A stretch of 64,000 nucleotides of DNA from Myxococcota bacterium. GTDB lineage: Bacteria > Myxococcota_A > UBA9160 > UBA4427. The stretch is from contig JAQWRT010000005.1 in assembly GCA_029243605.1 (NCBI GenBank), forward strand, positions 124,001-188,000, given 5' to 3'. The notes beneath the pieces were generated by a model. That model saw only the letters and a list, made by a program, of their open reading frames with translations. It was not told where the DNA came from and did not search any database. This document shows positions 50,805 to 63,254 of the stretch, piece by piece (within the stretch, counting starts at the first letter, position 1; each line of letters begins with the position of its first letter). The position numbers were made by a program, and so were the translations under genes.

Positions 50805-51069
50805 CTTGGGTTCTCTGTGTTGTTTGGTTCTCCAGGCTCTTTCGTGTTCTTCGTTCAACCGCGGCGCATACCGCGGCGCTCGCCCAGGCCCGCTCGAATC
50901 GTGACTCCCACCGTGAAGGGAGACCAACTCATCGTCCTCCAGGGACCTCGACCAAGACGCGAGGACTTCACCGCCGCCAAGCCCCAGGGGCCCATTTCAC
51001 CCGACGCCGCGGCAATTCCCCCGGCAGCCCGTGAAACGGCGCGCAGCATAGCCGACCAAGGGAAGGGCC

Positions 51070-52413
51070 TCAACGGACCCGGGCAGCAGCCCGCAAAGCC
51101 TCCCGGGCGACCTCCAGGGTGTGAGCGATATCCGCCGGGCGATGGGCCAGGGAGATGAAGCCTGCCTCGTAGGCCGAGGGGGCCAGGTTGATCCCCCCCT
51201 CCAACATCCGGGCAAAAAAGCGTCGAAAGCGAGCCTCATGGTTCTGCTGGGCATCGGCGAAACACGCGATGGGGCCCGGATGAAAGGAAAATCCGAACAT
51301 TCCGCCCACCGAAGCCGTTGTGAGCTCCACGCCGACTTCGTCCGCCGCAGACTGGAGGCCCTCGGCCAGGGTGCGGGATCCCTGGCTGAGCCGGTCGTAG
51401 ACCCCGGGCTTCTCGAGCTGCTCAAGGGTCGCGAGACCCGCCGCCATAGCGAGGGGATTGCCCGAAAGCGTACCCGCCTGGTAGATATCTCCGGCCGGGG
51501 CGATTCTCCGCATCAAATCGTTGCGCCCCCCGTAGGCGGCCGCGGGCATCCCTCCCCCGACGACCTTTCCCAAGCACGTCAGGTCGGGCCGCACGCCGTA
51601 GAGACCCTGTGCACTTCCCGGTCCAACGCGAAATCCCGTCATCACCTCGTCGAAGATCAACAGCGCCCCCTCCGCGTCGCATAGAGAGCGCAAGCCCTTG
51701 AGAAATCCCGGCTGCGGGGGAACGCAACCCATATTGCCCGCAACCGGCTCAACAATGATGCAAGCGATCTCACCCGGCCAACGGGCGAAGGCCTGGGCCA
51801 CGGCTTCGAGATCGTTATAGGGGGCCTGGACCGTGAGCTCCGCCATGGCCTCGGGCACACCCGGGGACCCTGGGATTCCCAGAGTCGCTACTCCGCTCCC
51901 CGCACCCACCAGCAAGCCGTCCGAGTGGCCGTGATAACAGCCCTCGAACTTGAGCACGCGATCCCGCCCGGTATAGCCCCGAGCCAAGCGAATCGCGCTC
52001 ATGGTCGCTTCGGTGCCCGAGGACACCATCCGCACCTTCTTCACCGAAGGCAGGGCCCGGCAAATCGCCTCGGCCAAACTCGTCTCGATCTCGGTGGGCG
52101 CGCCAAAACTCGTCCCGTCGCGCAGGGTTTCTCGAATCGCTCTGAGCACCGCCGGGTGAGCATGCCCGAGAATCAGCGGACCCCAAGAGCCCACGTAATC
52201 GATGTACTCGTTTCCATCGACATCCCAGATACGAGCGCCCTTGCCCCGTTTGATAAAGAGCGGACTTCCACCCACCGAGCCAAATGCACGAACCGGGCTA
52301 TTCACGCCACCCGGAATCGAGCGCTTGGCCGCGGCAAAGGCTTCCCGCGAAGCCGAGCGCTTTACCCCCGCCTTCGATTTCTTTCTCGACGCCAGAACTG
52401 TCTCCCCATCCAC
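51070..52413 (-). CDS. hemL: Glutamate-1-semialdehyde 2,1-aminomutase
   Basis: HemL converts glutamate-1-semialdehyde to 5-aminolevulinate in the C5 route to heme. The 447-residue PLP enzyme has GGVNSPVRAF at the N terminus, SSGTEATMSAIRLARG, FDEVMTGFR and the Schiff-base lysine in CLGKVVGGGMPAAAYGG (about residue 281). An extra basic 20 residues precede the core. It lies 43 bp downstream of gyrA and is probably co-transcribed. Confidence 0.93.
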   Translation of the reverse strand: MDGETVLASRKKSKAGVKRSASREAFAAAKRSIPGGVNSPVRAFGSVGGSPLFIKRGKGARIWDVDGNEYIDYVGSWGPLILGHAHPAVLRAIRETLRDGTSFGAPTEIETSLAEAICRALPSVKKVRMVSSGTEATMSAIRLARGYTGRDRVLKFEGCYHGHSDGLLVGAGSGVATLGIPGSPGVPEAMAELTVQAPYNDLEAVAQAFARWPGEIACIIVEPVAGNMGCVPPQPGFLKGLRSLCDAEGALLIFDEVMTGFRVGPGSAQGLYGVRPDLTCLGKVVGGGMPAAAYGGRNDLMRRIAPAGDIYQAGTLSGNPLAMAAGLATLEQLEKPGVYDRLSQGSRTLAEGLQSAADEVGVELTTASVGGMFGFSFHPGPIACFADAQQNHEARFRRFFARMLEGGINLAPSAYEAGFISLAHRPADIAHTLEVAREALRAAARVR

Positions 52414-52456
52414 GATCTACGGCTCAGCGGGCCCGAAGCCCTGGGAGCACCAGCGC

Positions 52457-54985
52457 CTAGGCGCCTTCTTCGGTTTCTTCTTCGTTGCCCGCCGGGTCTT
52501 CGGCAGCCGCCGCATCGGCTTCTGCCAGGCGGGCGAGGGCGACAAGTTTCTCGTCGGGCGAGAGCTTCATGACGCGGACACCCTGGGTTGCGCGACCCAT
52601 CACCGAGATGCCGGCCACGGGACAACGAAGCATCTTGCCCGCGTCGGTAATCAGCATCACGTGATCCCCTTCGTCGACCTCGGCCACCCCGACCACCTCG
52701 CCGTTGCGCGCGGTGGCCTTGATGTTGATGATTCCCTGGCCTCCCCTGCGTTGGACGCGATAGTCCTCAAGCCGGGTACGCTTTCCGTACCCGTTGGCGG
52801 TCAGCGTGAGAATCGTGGTGCCGGGTGTGACGACCTTCATTCCCACCACCGAATCGCTTCCGCCCAGGGCGATGCCACGAACTCCCACTGCGGTGCGGCC
52901 CATAGCGCGGATATCACCTTCTTCGAAGAGAATCGATTTCCCGCTCCGGCTCGCCACAAGAACCGAACTCCCCGAATCGCAACGCTCGGCCGCGATCAAC
53001 TCGTCGCCTTCGGTGAGCCCCACCGCGATGATCCCGCCGCGCCGAGGGTTCGCATAGGCGCTGAGCGCCGTCTTCTTGACCACGCCGTTCCGCGTGCAGA
53101 GGACGACTGATTCGCCCTCGCCGATATCGCTGAAGCTGCGAACCGGGAGCATGGTCTGAACCTTCTCTCCCTCGGCCAACTGCAGAGTATTGACGATCGC
53201 CTTGCCCTTGGCGGTTCGGCCGAGTTGCGGCAGGGCATGAACCTTAAGCCAATGCAGCCGGCCCCGGTTGGTGAAAAAGAGCAAATAGGCATGAGTCGAA
53301 GCGACCGCGAGGTGGCGAACGAAATCTTCGCTGCGGGTTTCCATCCCTCGGGCGCCCTTGCCCCCTCGCCTCTGGGCGCGGTAGAGGGTCAGCGGGTTCC
53401 GCTTGATGTACCCGAGGTGGGAAAGAGTCACCACCATGTCCTCTTCGACGATCAGATCTTCGTTGGTGATTCCATCCACCGCTTCAACGATCTGGGTGCG
53501 GCGCTCGTCACCGAAACTCTCGACCACTTCGCGTACTTCGTCGATCACCACCGCGAGGATACGTGAATCGCTCGCGAGCAGATCCTTCAGATCTGCGATG
53601 GTCACCCGCAAGGTCTCGAGTTCGTCGATGATCTTCTGGCGCTCCATCGCGGTGAGCGCGCGAAGTCGCATCTCGAGGATCGCCTGGGCCTGGCGCTGGG
53701 AGAGCTCGAAGCGCTCCATCAATTGCTCACGCGCACCCGCCGTGTCGGGTGAGGCCCGGATCAGGGCAATAATCTCGTCCAGGTTGTCCAGGGCAACCAT
53801 GAAGCCTTCGAGAATATGCGCGCGCTCCTCCGCGCGAGCCAGGTCATAGATCGCCCGGCGGATCACGACCTCTTTGCGGAATTCCAGGAAGTGCCGGAAC
53901 GCCTCCTTGATGGAGAGCGTTTGCGGCCGGCCGTTCACCAAGGCGAGCAGGTTGACGGCGAAGGTCGTCTGGAGCGGGGTCATCTTGTAGAGCTGGTTGA
54001 GGATGATGTCCTCTGATGCATCTCGCCTCAGCTCGACGACGATCCGCATCCCTTCGCGATTCGATTCGTCGCGCAGGTCGGTAATCCCCTGAATACGCCC
54101 GTCTCGAACGAGGTCGGCCATGCGTTCAAGGAGCAGCGACTTGTTGACCTGGTAAGGAATCTCCGAGACGACGATTCGCATCCCGCGCTTGGTCTCTTCG
54201 AAAGCCGCCTTGGCCCGGAGCGTCAAATGCCCGCGGCCCGTTGCGTAATAATTGCGTACGCCGTCGGTGCCGCAGAGCTGGGCCCCGGTGGGGAAATCCG
54301 GCCCAGGCATTTTTTCCAGCAGATCATCGAGGGTGCAGTCCGGGTTGGTGGCCTCGAGAATCAGCGCATCACTCAATTCGACGAGATTATGCGGGGGAAT
54401 ATTCGTCGCCATGCCCACCGCGATCCCCGAAGAACCGTTGGCGAGCAGATTCGGAAAGCGCGCGGGCAAGACCACCGGCTCTTCCATCTGGCCGTCGAAA
54501 TTCGCTGCGAAATCGACCGTTTCCTTATCGATATCCGTGAGCATTTCTTCGGCAAGGGAATCGAGACGCGCCTCGGTATAGCGATAGGCGGCGGCCGAGT
54601 CTCCGTCGATAGAACCGAAATTTCCCTGGCCATCGACCAGCGGGTAACGCAACGAAAAATCTTGGGCCATGCGAACCATGGCCTCGTAAACCGCACTGTC
54701 CCCATGCGGGTGATAATGCTTGAGCACCTCGCCGACGACGCCCACGGACTTCTTGTGCGGACGGCTCGGGAGCATCCCCTCCTGATTCATCGCGTAAAGG
54801 ATCCGGCGATGAACCGGCTTCAAACCATCGCGGACGTCGGGGAGAGCGCGGCTGATGATGACGGACATCGAGTACGCGAGGAACGAACTTCTGACTTCGT
54901 CCTCGATGTTGATGCCGTCGACCGAACCGCCGGGAGGCTCTTCGGGAATATTTTGCGGTCCACCTTCGGTGGGTTCGTCTGCCAT
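52457..54985 (-). CDS. gyrA: DNA gyrase subunit A
   Basis: An 842-residue type IIA topoisomerase subunit. It has the N-terminal [21 protein letters not shown] and [19 protein letters not shown] segments, with Ser and Glu at the two quinolone-relevant positions, the catalytic tyrosine in AYRYTEARL (near residue 130), and a C-terminal beta-pinwheel domain with a GyrA-box-like [11 protein letters not shown]. Gyrase introduces negative supercoils. The start lies 8 bp after the gyrB stop. Confidence 0.94.
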   Translation of the reverse strand: MADEPTEGGPQNIPEEPPGGSVDGINIEDEVRSSFLAYSMSVIISRALPDVRDGLKPVHRRILYAMNQEGMLPSRPHKKSVGVVGEVLKHYHPHGDSAVYEAMVRMAQDFSLRYPLVDGQGNFGSIDGDSAAAYRYTEARLDSLAEEMLTDIDKETVDFAANFDGQMEEPVVLPARFPNLLANGSSGIAVGMATNIPPHNLVELSDALILEATNPDCTLDDLLEKMPGPDFPTGAQLCGTDGVRNYYATGRGHLTLRAKAAFEETKRGMRIVVSEIPYQVNKSLLLERMADLVRDGRIQGITDLRDESNREGMRIVVELRRDASEDIILNQLYKMTPLQTTFAVNLLALVNGRPQTLSIKEAFRHFLEFRKEVVIRRAIYDLARAEERAHILEGFMVALDNLDEIIALIRASPDTAGAREQLMERFELSQRQAQAILEMRLRALTAMERQKIIDELETLRVTIADLKDLLASDSRILAVVIDEVREVVESFGDERRTQIVEAVDGITNEDLIVEEDMVVTLSHLGYIKRNPLTLYRAQRRGGKGARGMETRSEDFVRHLAVASTHAYLLFFTNRGRLHWLKVHALPQLGRTAKGKAIVNTLQLAEGEKVQTMLPVRSFSDIGEGESVVLCTRNGVVKKTALSAYANPRRGGIIAVGLTEGDELIAAERCDSGSSVLVASRSGKSILFEEGDIRAMGRTAVGVRGIALGGSDSVVGMKVVTPGTTILTLTANGYGKRTRLEDYRVQRRGGQGIINIKATARNGEVVGVAEVDEGDHVMLITDAGKMLRCPVAGISVMGRATQGVRVMKLSPDEKLVALARLAEADAAAAEDPAGNEEETEEGA

Positions 54986-54993
54986 GGTCTTTC

Positions 54994-57887
<2,894 letters not shown>

Positions 57888-59012
57888 TCAGATGCGCATG
57901 GGCATCACCACCGCCAGGGCGTCCTCATCGTTGGTCGGGACGAGCAGCGCGGGGGACAAATCTCCTTGGATCCCCAGGCGGATTTCCTTGCTGTGAAGCG
58001 AGTTCAGCGCGTCGAGGACGTAGCGGGCATTGAAACCGATGGAGAGGGTTTCGCCGGCATAGTCGACGTCGATTTCGTCGCGAGCATCGCCTAGATCGGG
58101 ATTATTCGAGGTCACCACTGCCTCGCCATTGCTGATTTCGAGCTTCACAGCCCGGCTCCGCTCGGAGGACAACAACACCACCCGGCGCAGGGCCTTGCTT
58201 AAACGCTCGGTATCCAGGACCAGTTGAACCCCAGGCTCCGACGGAATGACCTGCTGGTAGTTGGGAAATTCGCCCTCGATCAATCGCATGACCAGGGTGA
58301 CGTCCCCCTTTCTCGCCATGCCATTATTGCCCTCGAAAGCGAGTTCGACCTCGGTGGCATCATCTTCATCGAGAAGCCGCTTGAGCTCGGCGAGGCCCTT
58401 TCGGGGTATAATCACCCCACCTTTAAGGCCATCGGCCGTGGCGGGGATCGCTCGATCGACCATGGCGAGCCGGTGGCCGTCCGTCGCCACCATGCGCAAT
58501 TTCGCCTGTTCGTCCTGAACCTCGAAATAGACCCCGTTCAGGTTGTACCGGGTCTCATCCACCGAAGACGCGTACATCGTCCGTTCGATCATGCCCGAAA
58601 GGATTTCGGCGGGCAGGGTGACCGGGTTTTCCGGAGAAAACTCGGGGAGAGAGGGGTATTCCTCGGCGGCGGTGCCCGCCAGGGTAAAATGGGCTCGGCC
58701 GCAGCGGATGTCCAGGTAGGCGTTCGGGGTGGCCTCGAGCTTGACCTTCTCATCCGGGAGCTCCCGAACGATCTCGAAGAACTTTTTGGCCGAAACCGTA
58801 AGGGAACCGGCTTCGCTTACCTCAACCGGCTGGATCGCCCGGATTCCCACCTCGAGATCCGTCGCCGAAAATTGGAGCGTCCCCTTATCGCCCTTCTTGC
58901 TCGCGTCGAGCAAGACGTTGGCCAAAATCGGCATGGAATTCCGTTTTTCGACGATCGCTTGAAGGCGGCTGAGGGCCTTCAGCAATTCGGATTTATCGAT
59001 GGCGAGTTTCAT
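57888..59012 (-). CDS. dnaN: DNA polymerase III beta sliding clamp
   Basis: A 374-residue clamp with three repeated domains. It starts MKLAIDKSELLKALSRLQAIVEKRNSMPILANVLL and ends with the conserved PMRI-type C terminus. It tethers the polymerase to DNA and recruits repair factors through its hydrophobic cleft. It begins the leftward gyrase operon, immediately next to the AT-rich origin candidate. Confidence 0.94.
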   Translation of the reverse strand: MKLAIDKSELLKALSRLQAIVEKRNSMPILANVLLDASKKGDKGTLQFSATDLEVGIRAIQPVEVSEAGSLTVSAKKFFEIVRELPDEKVKLEATPNAYLDIRCGRAHFTLAGTAAEEYPSLPEFSPENPVTLPAEILSGMIERTMYASSVDETRYNLNGVYFEVQDEQAKLRMVATDGHRLAMVDRAIPATADGLKGGVIIPRKGLAELKRLLDEDDATEVELAFEGNNGMARKGDVTLVMRLIEGEFPNYQQVIPSEPGVQLVLDTERLSKALRRVVLLSSERSRAVKLEISNGEAVVTSNNPDLGDARDEIDVDYAGETLSIGFNARYVLDALNSLHSKEIRLGIQGDLSPALLVPTNDEDALAVVMPMRI

Positions 59013-59557
59013 CTCTCGACCTCTTCTCTGTTTTTTAGATTTTTTTTAAGAATAGTGGTCTTAATAGTCAGCAAGAAAACGGATAAAAACTACTTAAGTA
59101 TCTGTTTTTATAGGTATTTCTTGTTTATCAGAGAGATGTCGATTCCTCTCGGGGAGTTTTTTACTTGGAGTGCGCTGGGACAAAAGATCAAAGCTTTGTT
59201 CAAGCTTACCATGGGCGTTGCGGAGAGTGAATACGCTGGGAAGGCCTTTGGATCGTCCCTGGCCATGGGGGAAATATAAGAGGATTGGCAAGCGGCGAGG
59301 CGGGTGGCTAGGATCCGCCTCCTTCGGAGCCGCGGGTTTGGTTTTCGTCGGATGTCATTTGGATCATCGGGATGGCGATTTTTGCCTACCCTTAAGATCT
59401 GCCACGGCGACCCGCCGCGATGTAAGTCAGCACCAAGCGAATAGAGTAGATCGATTTGGAATAGTGAGTGGATAGCAGGAGCTCGCCAGGGGCGGGTTGA
59501 AGTCTTCCACTGCGTTGAGTCCATCGGGCCAACCCTCGCAATGAAAGTTTCTCAATC
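59013..59557. other. Candidate replication origin (dnaN-rpmH intergenic)
   Basis: A 545-bp gap where the strand of nearly all flanking genes switches outward. Its first 100 bp (59031-59130) are very AT-rich against a GC-rich genome and contain T runs and the palindrome TACTTAAGTA (59091-59100). Consensus DnaA boxes TTATNCACA are absent; the best match is CTATCCACT at 59467-59475 on the minus strand (7 of 9). The dnaN-rpmH gap normally contains dnaA and oriC. Confidence 0.6.
59467..59475 (-). promoter_or_regulatory. Near-consensus DnaA box candidate
   Basis: CTATCCACT on the minus strand matches TTATCCACA at 7 of 9 positions with the TATCCAC core intact. One degenerate site alone proves nothing; it matters only as the best match in the gap. 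Confidence 0.3.
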
Positions 59558-59707
59558 ATGAAGAGAACGTATCAGCCGAGTCGCACGAAGCGACTCCGGA
59601 AGCATGGATTTCGGGAACGTATGAAGACCCGGGCGGGTCGGGCGATTTTGAAGCGTCGACGGGCCAAGGGGCGTAAGCGTCTGGCAGTTACCGTCGCGTC
59701 CAAATAG
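59558..59707 (+). CDS. rpmH: 50S ribosomal protein L34
   Basis: A 49-residue, extremely basic protein starting [18 protein letters not shown], with the typical [22 protein letters not shown] centre. It is complete from ATG 59558 to TAG 59707. L34 leads the conserved rpmH-rnpA-yidD-yidC-jag block beside the origin. A seven-codon reading frame (59541-59561) ends in ATGA overlap with its start. Confidence 0.93.
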   Translation: MKRTYQPSRTKRLRKHGFRERMKTRAGRAILKRRRAKGRKRLAVTVASK

Positions 59708-59709
59708 CC

Positions 59710-60090
59710 GTGATTCCTAAGACCGGCCGCTTTGCGCGGGCGGACCGATTGCGAGACTCCCGGGATTTCAACCGGGTTTCACGCAGAGGACAACGGGTGG
59801 CAAGCGGCGAATTCGTGCTGTTGGCGACCCCGGGTGAAGCTGCCGAGAGCAGGCGTCTCGGGATCAGCGTCAGCCGCAAGGTTGGAAACGCGGTGGTGCG
59901 CAACCGGATCAAACGAGGCGTTCGCGACTGGTTTCGCCGTCAGCGAGGGCTATTGCCGGAGTCCGTGGACCTCGTGGTGATCGCACGCCCCAAGGCGAAC
60001 CGATTGAACGGCGGCGCGGCCATCGACCTGGCCCTTGAAAAAACATGGGCGCGGGCAAAGAGGCAATGGAAGACACCTTCCCAACGATAG
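59710..60090 (+). CDS. rnpA: Ribonuclease P protein component
   Basis: A 126-residue basic protein that helps the RNase P RNA process tRNA 5' ends. [17 protein letters not shown] and the RNR motif in [19 protein letters not shown] are characteristic. The GTG start follows the rpmH stop by two bases. Confidence 0.92.
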   Translation: MIPKTGRFARADRLRDSRDFNRVSRRGQRVASGEFVLLATPGEAAESRRLGISVSRKVGNAVVRNRIKRGVRDWFRRQRGLLPESVDLVVIARPKANRLNGGAAIDLALEKTWARAKRQWKTPSQR

Positions 60091-60359
60091 AGCGGTCACC
60101 CTCGGCGAAGCGCTCGACCCCGGCGGTCGAAGCATTGAGCCCCATGGCTCGCTGGCTTGTCGCCGTGCTGACGTTTTGGCACCGGTGGCTTTCTCCTTGG
60201 TTGGGCCCCGCCTGCCGCTTTGAGCCCAGTTGTTCGTGTTATGCCGCGGAGGCCGTCGAGGTACACGGCCCCATCCGTGGGCTGTGGCTCGGTGCCCGCC
60301 GACTCGGGCGCTGTCATCCCTTCAACCCCGGTGGTTACGACCCGGTTTCTCGAGGCTGA
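60066..60359 (+). CDS. yidD: Membrane protein insertion efficiency factor YidD
   Basis: A 97-residue protein with the family core [45 protein letters not shown] and NPGGYDPV. YidD assists YidC-dependent insertion. ATG 60066 has AAAGAGG just upstream and overlaps rnpA by 25 bp; ATG 60144 would give the bare core with no N-terminal extension. Confidence 0.88.
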   Translation: MEDTFPTIERSPSAKRSTPAVEALSPMARWLVAVLTFWHRWLSPWLGPACRFEPSCSCYAAEAVEVHGPIRGLWLGARRLGRCHPFNPGGYDPVSRG

Positions 60360-60362
60360 GTT

Positions 60363-62081
60363 TTGGACCGAAACCTACTTCTGGCATTCGCTCTATCCAT
60401 GGCCGTTTTCTCGGGCTGGCTCGCTTGGCAGGACGAAGTGCGCGGACCCGAAAGGCGCGCGGCCGCGGAGCGGGCCAAGGCCGAGGCGGAGATCGCCCAG
60501 GAGAGGCAGGACTTCGCCTTCGAAGAGAGTGAGTCGGACGAGAGCGAACGCGTTCGCAAAGAGCCCGAAGCGCCCCGGGAGACAGCTTCGGCGCCCGGCG
60601 CGCCGGGGGATACCCAAGCCGTCGCGCCCTGGACCGGCTTCCTCGAGTCCGAGACGGTTCGCGCCGAGTTGACCAATCGCGGCGGTCTGCTCGGGGACTG
60701 GCAGGTCAAGGATTATTACGAGACGCCTCGGGGCGAGGTGCACGTCGACCTCATCGACCTGCCCCGGTCCGCGCCGGGTTTTCTGTCGACGCCCCTGGAC
60801 GATATCGGTTACGGCGACCTGAGCGATGCGCTCTATGCGGTGGAGAGTTCGAGCGCTTCCGAAGTTGTTTTCGTGCTTCGGCGGGGTGGCATCGAGGTTC
60901 GCAAGACCTACCAACAGCCGAGCGATGGCTATGCCATGAACGTCGCCATCGAAATCCATAACGGGACCAGCGCTTCCATCGACCCCGAGCTGAGCTTGCT
61001 CGTCCCCCTGGCGGCGAACGACCGCCCGGATTATCGAGAAGCCTCATTGGTGGCCCTTGCCCAGGGCGAGGTCGAGCGCGAGTTGCTCGCCTCGGTGGGG
61101 AGCGGTGGCTTTTTCGGGGGATTCTTCGGAGGCGACGAAGGGCCCTATTCGGCGAGTTCCCAGGTGCAGTGGGCTGGGATGGATCTGCACTATTTCAGCG
61201 GAGTCGTGATCCCGTCGGATCCCGAGGCGACCTCGGTGGACTTCATGCCCCTCGAGCAGGGGAAGCTCGTGGCCACCCGTCTCACCACGGCAACGCCCAG
61301 GCTGGCCCCGGGTGAGCGCTTCGTGCACGAGTACTCGATCTTCCTCGGGCCCAAGGAACCGGCGCTCCTGAATGAGACCGGTTACGAGATGAATAAGACG
61401 ATCAGCCAGGGCTGGTCCTGGGTCGCCCCGCTCACCGCGTTCTTCGGCTGGGCCCTCCAGATGGTGCACCGGGTGATCCCCAACTACGGGCTCGCCATCA
61501 TCGCTCTGACGATCCTAGTACGGCTGGCGACCTGGCCGATCATGGCGCGCCAGATGAAGTCCTCGGAGCGGATGCGGGAGCTCATGCCGCGGATCAAGGA
61601 GCTCCAGGACAAATACAAAGACGACCGCCAGAAGCAGTCGGAAGAAACCTTCAAGCTCTATCGGGAAACAGGCGTCAACCCCCTCGGGGGATGTTTGCCA
61701 ATGGTCCTGCAACTACCTGTATTTATTGGTCTTTTTTACGCCCTCCAGAGCTCGATTGATCTCCGCCACGCACCCTTCATGCTCTGGATCAACGATTTGT
61801 CTGCGCCGGCAACGCTCTTCACCCTTCCCGGGCTCGACTTGCCCGTGCGCCTGCTGCCGATCTTCATGGCGGCTTCCATGTTCGGCCAGCAGAAGATGAT
61901 GCCCCAGACGGGCATGGATCCGACCCAGGCCCGGATGATGCTGATCATGATGCCGGGCATGATGCTCTTCATCTCCTACACCTTTCCGTCCGGCCTGGTG
62001 CTTTATTGGCTGGTCAGCAATCTGCTCGGAATCGGGCACCAACTTCTGGTCCGTCGCAAGATGCAAGTAGAGGCGGCCTGA
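60363..62081 (+). CDS. yidC: Membrane protein insertase YidC
   Basis: A 572-residue insertase with an N-terminal transmembrane helix, a large periplasmic beta domain (about residues 80-330) and the C-terminal five-helix core (GLAIIALTILVRLATWPI, then NPLGGCLPMVLQLPVFIGLFY). The long periplasmic domain is the Gram-negative form. It inserts inner-membrane proteins alone or with SecYEG. The start is TTG at 60363, three bases after the yidD stop. Confidence 0.92.
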   Translation: MDRNLLLAFALSMAVFSGWLAWQDEVRGPERRAAAERAKAEAEIAQERQDFAFEESESDESERVRKEPEAPRETASAPGAPGDTQAVAPWTGFLESETVRAELTNRGGLLGDWQVKDYYETPRGEVHVDLIDLPRSAPGFLSTPLDDIGYGDLSDALYAVESSSASEVVFVLRRGGIEVRKTYQQPSDGYAMNVAIEIHNGTSASIDPELSLLVPLAANDRPDYREASLVALAQGEVERELLASVGSGGFFGGFFGGDEGPYSASSQVQWAGMDLHYFSGVVIPSDPEATSVDFMPLEQGKLVATRLTTATPRLAPGERFVHEYSIFLGPKEPALLNETGYEMNKTISQGWSWVAPLTAFFGWALQMVHRVIPNYGLAIIALTILVRLATWPIMARQMKSSERMRELMPRIKELQDKYKDDRQKQSEETFKLYRETGVNPLGGCLPMVLQLPVFIGLFYALQSSIDLRHAPFMLWINDLSAPATLFTLPGLDLPVRLLPIFMAASMFGQQKMMPQTGMDPTQARMMLIMMPGMMLFISYTFPSGLVLYWLVSNLLGIGHQLLVRRKMQVEAA

Positions 62082-62128
62082 GTCCTTTAAGGCATTCCAA
62101 TTACCCCCCAAGCGAAAGAGGTTTCCCC

Positions 62129-63082
62129 ATGTACGATCGAAAAACCGAAGCGAACGAATTCGTCGGCGACAGCGTCGACGAAGCCAAGGCGAGCGCAGCT
62201 CGATTCTACGGTGTCGAAGCGAGCGACTTGAAGGTATCTGTCGCGGATGAACTCGCGGTTGCGGGCTTGCAGGGCCGATCGGCAATCGTGGCGTTCCCGA
62301 AGAACGTAGTGCCGGGTAGCAAGCCCGGAGACGACGGTGGCTCACGCGGGGGCCGAGGCGACCGCGGTGGGCGTGGTGACCGTGGAGACCGTGGTGACCG
62401 TGGTGGTCGAGGAGGTCGTGGAGACCGAGGCGGTCGTGGGGGTCGCGGCGACCGCGGCGACCGCGGAGGCCGGCCCCGGGGCGAGGAGCGAGGCGGCTCC
62501 TCGGCATCCGAGGCTCGGGAAGCAAGCGACGAGGGCGTGGCGGTTGCCGCTCCGTCCAACGAGGCCGTGGAGTCCAAGGGAGCGGCATCGGGCGACCTGA
62601 GCGCGGTGGGTAATTTCGTGCTCGGTGTTCTCGAGCGAATGGGCCTCGGGGACTTCGAATTGACCGAGACCCAGGAAGAGGGCTCGGACCTCACCGTGAT
62701 CCAGCTGCGAGGAGCGGCTTCGACGGCGCTCTCCGCTGGAGGCGTGCGCACCGTCGAGGCGCTGCAATTGCTCGCCAATCAGGCGCTCAAGCAGGCCTCC
62801 CCTGAAGGCGGCCGAGTTGTCGTGGACACCGATGGTGAAGGCGATGAGCGCGAGTCGTCCCTGGCGAACCTCGCGGGCAAGGCGGCGGAGCGGGCATCCG
62901 ATACCGGGCGCTCGGTGGCTCTCGACCCCATGAACCCCAGGGACCGGCGGATCGTGCACGTCGCTCTGCGCGAAGTCGATAAGATCGCCACCATGAGCAT
63001 GGGCGAGGGGCGTTATCGCCAGGTGCTCGTCGTGCCCGAAGGCGCCTCTGAGTACGACGAAGCCCAGGGAGCCCAATCCTAG
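62129..63082 (+). CDS. jag: RNA-binding protein Jag/KhpB with an RGG/RGD-rich linker
   Basis: A 317-residue protein with an N-terminal Jag domain (about 1-55), a glycine-arginine linker (73-114, fourteen triplets), a KH domain (about 165-240) and a C-terminal R3H domain (about 250-315) with RDRRIVHVAL. KhpB binds many RNAs together with KhpA and affects cell division in Firmicutes. Typical Jag linkers are lysine or glutamate rich. ATG 62129 has AAAGAGG upstream. Confidence 0.88.
   Translation: MYDRKTEANEFVGDSVDEAKASAARFYGVEASDLKVSVADELAVAGLQGRSAIVAFPKNVVPGSKPGDDGGSRGGRGDRGGRGDRGDRGDRGGRGGRGDRGGRGGRGDRGDRGGRPRGEERGGSSASEAREASDEGVAVAAPSNEAVESKGAASGDLSAVGNFVLGVLERMGLGDFELTETQEEGSDLTVIQLRGAASTALSAGGVRTVEALQLLANQALKQASPEGGRVVVDTDGEGDERESSLANLAGKAAERASDTGRSVALDPMNPRDRRIVHVALREVDKIATMSMGEGRYRQVLVVPEGASEYDEAQGAQS
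62345..62470 (+). repeat. Fourteen tandem RGG/RGD codon triplets in jag
   Basis: A run of fourteen 9-bp units encodes seven RGG and seven RGD tripeptides in mixed order. The codons vary between units (CGA, CGC, CGT; GGA, GGC, GGT), so the peptide rather than the DNA appears to be conserved. Confidence 0.93.
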
Positions 63083-63110
63083 GCGGGCAAACCCACCCCG
63101 GCGCCGAGCA

Positions 63111-63126
63111 TGTTCCACGTGGAACG
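63111..63126. promoter_or_regulatory. parS-type centromere site 1
   Basis: TGTTCCACGTGGAACG matches the ParB-binding consensus TGTTYCACGTGRAACA at 15 of 16 positions. It lies between jag and rsmG, upstream of parA. Confidence 0.85.
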
Positions 63127-63146
63127 TCGCTCGGCTCCACTCGGGG

Positions 63147-63162
63147 TGTTCCACGTGGAACG
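63147..63162. promoter_or_regulatory. parS-type centromere site 2
   Basis: A second exact copy of TGTTCCACGTGGAACG, 36 bp from the first on centre. Two helically related sites would let ParB load cooperatively near the origin. Confidence 0.85.
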
Positions 63163-63254
63163 TTGCCATTCCGACCTCATCCAAAAACCAGGGCGACGGC
63201 CCGGGCCAAGACCGGGATGAAGCCGGCGAAGGCCTGACCGAAGCGCTGGCCGAG

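Noticed and set aside
50855-51073. A 72-codon TTG frame that overlaps the hemL stop by four bases
   Set aside because: The TTGA overlap is attractive, but the sequence has no recognisable pattern, lower third-position GC than I would expect of genes here, and no ribosome site.
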